A model generated the notes under the pieces. The model did not search any database. It saw only the letters and a program-made list of their open reading frames with translations, and was not told where the DNA came from. A stretch of DNA of 64,000 bases. Origin: Lumbricus rubellus (lineage: Eukaryota; Annelida; Clitellata; Crassiclitellata; Lumbricidae). Made by a program: the position numbers and the translations under genes. How positions within the stretch are numbered: the first letter of the stretch is position 1; the number at the start of each line of letters is the position of its first letter. The stretch lies in assembly GCA_945859605.1 (NCBI GenBank), contig OX243814.1:27205230-27269229 (forward strand). The letters are read 5' to 3'. Positions 46,601 through 52,600 of the stretch are shown here, piece after piece.

Positions 46601-49600
46601 TGTCACGAACGGGGGCGTCTACAGAGACCCGTCGGATTTTATACAGACGAGGCGGCTGCCCGAGTTACCACACATACCTATTGATACTGCAGGTTGGTCT
46701 GTACAGATTTTAATCAAGCATTATGTGACTCTCATTGATTTTGAACTCATGTACATTGTTGTACAGCTTCATATCCTTTGGCCTTGGCTGTACTGTTGCA
46801 CTATACATAACTTCTTATTATTACTACTGTTAGCTTGAAGGTTTATGAGTAACTGCATGATTTATAAAGGTTTTTTATATGTGGGGCACGGTGGTGTAGT
46901 GGACTAGTGGTGGGTTCGGTGCCTTGGAAGTTGGAGTCGGAAGGTTGTGGATTCCAATCCACCTCAAGCCACAATGTAAGGACCCTAAGCAAGTCCTTCA
47001 CTCACAATTGCTCATGCGCTTCGACGTGAAACTCCGATGCAGTGTCCACGCTGTAGTCTGGAATGCCTCTGAGTAGGGAGCTTGAAGGGAGGGGCACTAT
47101 TGCAAATGCGAGAAATAAATAAATTTAATTGTTATTTATTTCTGTGTTTTAATATATATATACTTGAAAGACTGTCCAGTATGTGAAGTATGAATTTAAA
47201 GCCAAGTGCATCATTTGGTTTTAGCCATAATTTTTGTATATCCCCGCATACTATGAGGCAAGAATGGAATAGGATCTGAGAGAAGAAGGCCAGATTGGAA
47301 TTGGCAATCAGCTGCATGCATGGCAAGCACATTTCTTGCCAGTCGCATTCCTATACGAAAGGTCATCAGATTGCCTCTCAGTCTGATTACCATAAATCAG
47401 ATATATCTGTTTCTTGGGCTAGTGAGCACACTGTCTGTTCAGTGTTCACCATTTGCGATGGGCAGCCTTCATTGTTCTATGGTGGTGTCAAGAACCAATG
47501 CCTAAGCTCACTGTGCTGTTCTGCGGTTAATACGAGAACACTTAATGAGTCTTGTTCCTTTTTCATTTATCGTTGATAAATTGAGACTAAGAATTAGTGG
47601 CTTTTTTATTAATTAAAAACGAAACTATTCAGCAATAAAATAAATCTTCTGCAAAATTAATGATTTGTGTTCAGTGATTATGAACATAATGTATGTAACC
47701 AGAAATGCATCTATTATTATACTTAAAAACCAGGCATACAATGTATGTCTCTGGTGAAAAATTAATTTAATGCCGATTTAAATGTGCACAGTTAATTACA
47801 AAACTTTTGAGATGGATAATCATGGCAGTTCACTTCATAAGTGTATGACTGTATACATGAGGATTTTTTGTTGCATAGACGAGTATCAATTGTCCATGTG
47901 ATCTTCCTGCATTTTTTCCAGTGCTTGCATGTGAAGTGAGGTGCCCAGAGTTTGTCTTGATCCCCAACAGACATGCTGATATATATGCTTTTTGCGCCTC
48001 CCTCATCATTGTAGGCCTCCCACATCCACAGAATACTTTTTCGCTCTCGTCTTGATAAATTGGCTACATACCGGTATATACATGTAGCGAAATGCATCTG
48101 ATGGATGCTTGCAGCCTCCTGATGTCGTATTAGATAGGTATCCAGTATCCTCTTTGGCAACTAGAACTGAACCTAACTGGTGGCTTACGGCCAATGTTTC
48201 TATACTGCCATTTATTTTTCTAGAAAGTTCCAGAAGTGTCTCCAGATGTTCTAGAATATTCGTAAAACTTATAGGAAGTTCTTTCAGCTAGTGGATTTAT
48301 GTTGTCAAGCAACACTTGAGGGGATAATTGCCATTTTATATATTTTTGACGCATAAAAAATTAGTAAGTAACACCTAATACCCAGGAACAGAAAGTTATA
48401 TACATGTAAAGAATATGTATATATATATAATATATATATAAATATATGATTATGTATATATAATTATATACACTCTGTCACTCTGAAATATATTCATTCA
48501 ATCATTCGTATGTATAAGGCTATCTGAAAATCTGTCAATTTTCATTGTGAAGCGGGTGCTACTTTACATATAATGGCAGTAATAGCACTTTGCACTACTC
48601 ACATGGATATGTCAGAAAGTAGGTAAAAGTAGCTAGTTAAGATATACTTCAACATTTTTATAGCAATAGTGTTGTGAGGAGACACTAATACAAAGTCTAT
48701 CCATTGGTGATATAATTTTTCTCAATACAAAACAATACCTGGACCATTGGCTTCATATTCATTTGCCGAGATTAACCTCTTTGACGTGAATGACGTGTAT
48801 GTCTCGTGACTGAAATCCATATGTCGTACGCGAAATGACGAGCATGTCTCGTCAGGCAATGAATTGAAGTGGGCGGCAATGCTGCACGCTTGACTTAATC
48901 GTTGCCGCCCAGTAATATGTCAGAAACATAATTCTTCACTAGATATTATGAGACCTAGATGTCAGAGTTGATAAGTTCAAGGTCAATCACGACGTCATTT
49001 ATTACACATGTAGATGGTACAAAATTATTTGTATTGGATGGGGCAAAATTATTTGTAAGCCTGTTAGATGGGACAAAATTATTTGTACTAGATGGGACAA
49101 AATTATTTGTATTAGATGGGACAGAATTATTTGTATTAGATGGGACAAAATTATTTGTATTAGATGGGACAAAATTATTTGTATTAGATGGGACAGAATT
49201 ATTTGTATTAGATGGGACAAAATTGTTTGTATTAGATGGGACAAAATTATTTGTATTAGATGGGACAAAATTGTTTGTATTAGATGGGACAAAATTATTT
49301 GTATTAGATGGGACAAAATTGTTTGTATTAGATGGGACAAAATTGTTTGTATTAGATTGGACAAAATTATTTGTATTAGATGGGACAAAATCAAAATTAT
49401 TTGTATTAGATGGGACAAAATTATTTGTGTTTTCGTGAAGAAATTTGATTGAGTTTTTCCAATAATTTTCTAATCAATGAATGAATAGAATAATCAGGAC
49501 GTGTATTACGGAGAAATTAATTTGTGTGGCTGAAAATGTCAAAATGTAAATGCTTGATGATCGATGACTAATTGGCATTTATTTCCTACTCAATATTTTA

Positions 49601-52600
49601 ATGAAAGGTGGTGGCAGTTTAGAGTCTGAAGGGTATATCGCCACTGATGATGAGGACATGCATGATCAATCAATCATTTGAAAATGACCCCAATGCCGGA
49701 CAGGGTAGGGTGATTTAGATGACGGTGTAGAATCAGATGAAAACAATATAATTGGGACTGGCCTTTGGATTGCGGAAGACTTTGTACCTATTGTTCATTG
49801 ATTCGCTAGAAAATCTGGTTTGCGAATAGACACACACAGAATTTAGACTAAAAGTTGATTGTATAGAATATTTGTAAACGCTGATAATTATATTGAAGTG
49901 CTCTGTTGTTGACACAAATGGAAATACTGAATCACAGATGGATCAGAATGCAGGAAAATAATTTGCTAAGAACAAAATGTAGAGTTTGTTGTTCAGTTGC
50001 CATTTCAAGAAGGAAATGCTGAAATTTTTTACCACTATCTTGCTGACTGGATTGTTGCAGAAACCACAAATTGAATTGTACTGGTCAATTATGCACCAGT
50101 TTTTCTGTTGCATTGTGACAATGGATAGATATCATTTGATATTGAAATATTTTCATTTTGTTCGCATTTCAAATGCTCATGATACGCATGATCATCAATA
50201 TGATTGATTGTTCAAATGTGGCCACTTATTGATGATGCCAACGATAAGTTTTATCAAGTTTACATACCTGATCAAAATGAAGCCCTTGATAATTATAATC
50301 ATTTATTCATTGGAAAAGGCACCTGCTTTGCAAACAATTCTTGTGAAGTGCACGAGGTATAATATAGGCCTATAGGGACATTACCAGAAAACAATTATTT
50401 CTTTTAAATTGTGGTGCACACCGGATTACAATGCTGTCACAGTGAAATGGTTAATTATTAGGAACCAGATGACCGCCATAATTGTTGGGAGGGTTGTGTC
50501 AGTGTGTTGGTTTGCATGCACGTGTGCAGCTGTGTATATCTGAATGTTGCCTGGGGTATTTTGACTTTCAAGATCAATGTTAGATTTGGGAGATCAGGAA
50601 CTCCAACTGGGCATCATTATGAATTGTGAAGAATGTGTTAATACAGTGCATTTGAAAGGTCCTTAGAAAAAAACGCTATGACAAATTACATCTGAACATG
50701 AGGCATGATATATAGATGCACATCATGATGCATGGATATATGTCAAGGCTTGTATCTGCTCATTGCGTACCGCTATATCGGCATGACTGATTGACTAGTC
50801 AATATTTCAGATATTATGCTTCTGTCATTAATCATAGCTTTATCCTTCCTGCAGACCTTTATTGCTATGATCACAATGTCAAATCAGAACCCTAGGATGT
50901 CTATCTTTGTTTTGTGCAGTTAATTCAAAGTATGTGGACGATTGGTTAGAGGACAATTGGTCAGAGGACAATTGGTCATAGGACAATTGGTCATAGGACA
51001 ATTGGTCAGAGGACAATTGGTCATAGGACGATTGGTCAGAGGACGATTGGTCATAGGACTATTGGACAATCGGCATAATAATTTTGCACTGCATTTATTT
51101 GCGGTATTTATTTCATCAGCCAGTGTCACTAAATTTGTGTATTTACTATTTATACTATTTTACAGTTTAGAGTTTCAAATTGTTTTCTGTTTATACAATA
51201 TTTTATATTTGCATGATATTCTTTGATTGTATATTTTCTATCTATGGTATATGATATTTTCTTATAAAGTGATCTATGTCTAAACTTGTACGCATGTAAT
51301 AAATAATAATAAATTTAATACATAAACTTGTATGCATGTAATAAATAATAATAAATTTAATAAATAAACTTGTATGCATGTAATAAATAATAACAAATTT
51401 AATAAATGAACTTGTATGCATGTAATAAATAATAATAAATTTAATAAATAAACTTGTATGCATGTAATAAATAATAACAAATTTAATAAATGAACTTGTA
51501 TGCATGTAATAAATAATAATAAATTTAATAAATAAACTTGTATGCATGTAATGAATAATAAATTAAATTTAATAAATATTTCTGTTATTTATAGATTTTG
51601 TCTCAGACATGAATCCATCAACGTACACTGCATTTGGCGCCGGTTGTGCAGGGAACCCTGTTTCATCAGCACTCATTAGCAGCCAGTACATGCCACTTCC
51701 TATGTCTTGTGTACCAGAAGACAATCAGAGGTTCTTCATGGCATCAACCTTGACGCACATGGCGCCATGCTCTGGCAAAGAGACTTGCCTGGGTCAGGCT
51801 TTCGCAACATGTGATGCGAGGGTCTGCGCTCAAAGCATCCTTGACTGGAATGATGACCTTCCAGCGCTGGAGTTTCCACGGGAGAGCCTCTCGTTCCGTG
51901 AGAAACTGGGGGAAGGCATGTTCGGTGAGGTGAGATGAGTTTTGTGTTAAGCTTTCTTATTCTGAATGTGATTGTTTTTGTTAAGATCTTGATCCGTGGC
52001 ATTAAATGGCAAGTTGTTGTTTAATTATGTTGTGATGCGTTGTTCATAGTTACTGAGTGCTTTACGTCTTTTGAAAATCTTTGCAAGGTTGTTTTTTCTG
52101 TATAGGCTATAAAAATAATGTCCGTTGATAATTTTCAAATTTTTTGCCGAGATTTTCAAATTTAGGGGTTGTAATCTTGGAAAGATATTCAAACTCTGTA
52201 TTTACGACTGTGCTTAATTTATATAACATGATTTCTGTTAAAGCTACACTTGTGCGAGGTTGTCTTCAGTCCGAGTGAGAACCCGGTGCATAGCTCAACG
52301 AAAACCAGAAATAGGATTGTGGCTGTTAAAGTTCTCAGTAAAACGTTGTTAACAAGAACCAGGTGAGAAGTTTTACATTCGTTCATTTATTAAAATTTAA
52401 ATTTAACAGTGTTGTAAACATTATTCTTTCTGACCTTTGTTTAATCAAACAGTTTAATTTCAGTTATACTGCCTGTTATTGTCTACTTTGGCAGATAACA
52501 TCTTTCAACTTAAAAGTTATTTTGCAGCAGGTTTTTTGTCATTTTAGTCATCATAGTTACTGTTTAAGTATTTTCGTGCCGGTTGATCTCAAGCTCTAGT

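Noticed and set aside
48959..49438. 159-codon frame of LDGTKLFV repeats
   Set aside because: 24-bp minisatellite with a unit length divisible by three. The opposite strand is open too.
52256..52362. Alternative acceptor GTGCGAG for DDR exon 10
   Set aside because: It would drop HLCE from the conserved HLCEV strand. The upstream AAG acceptor keeps it and fits phase 0.
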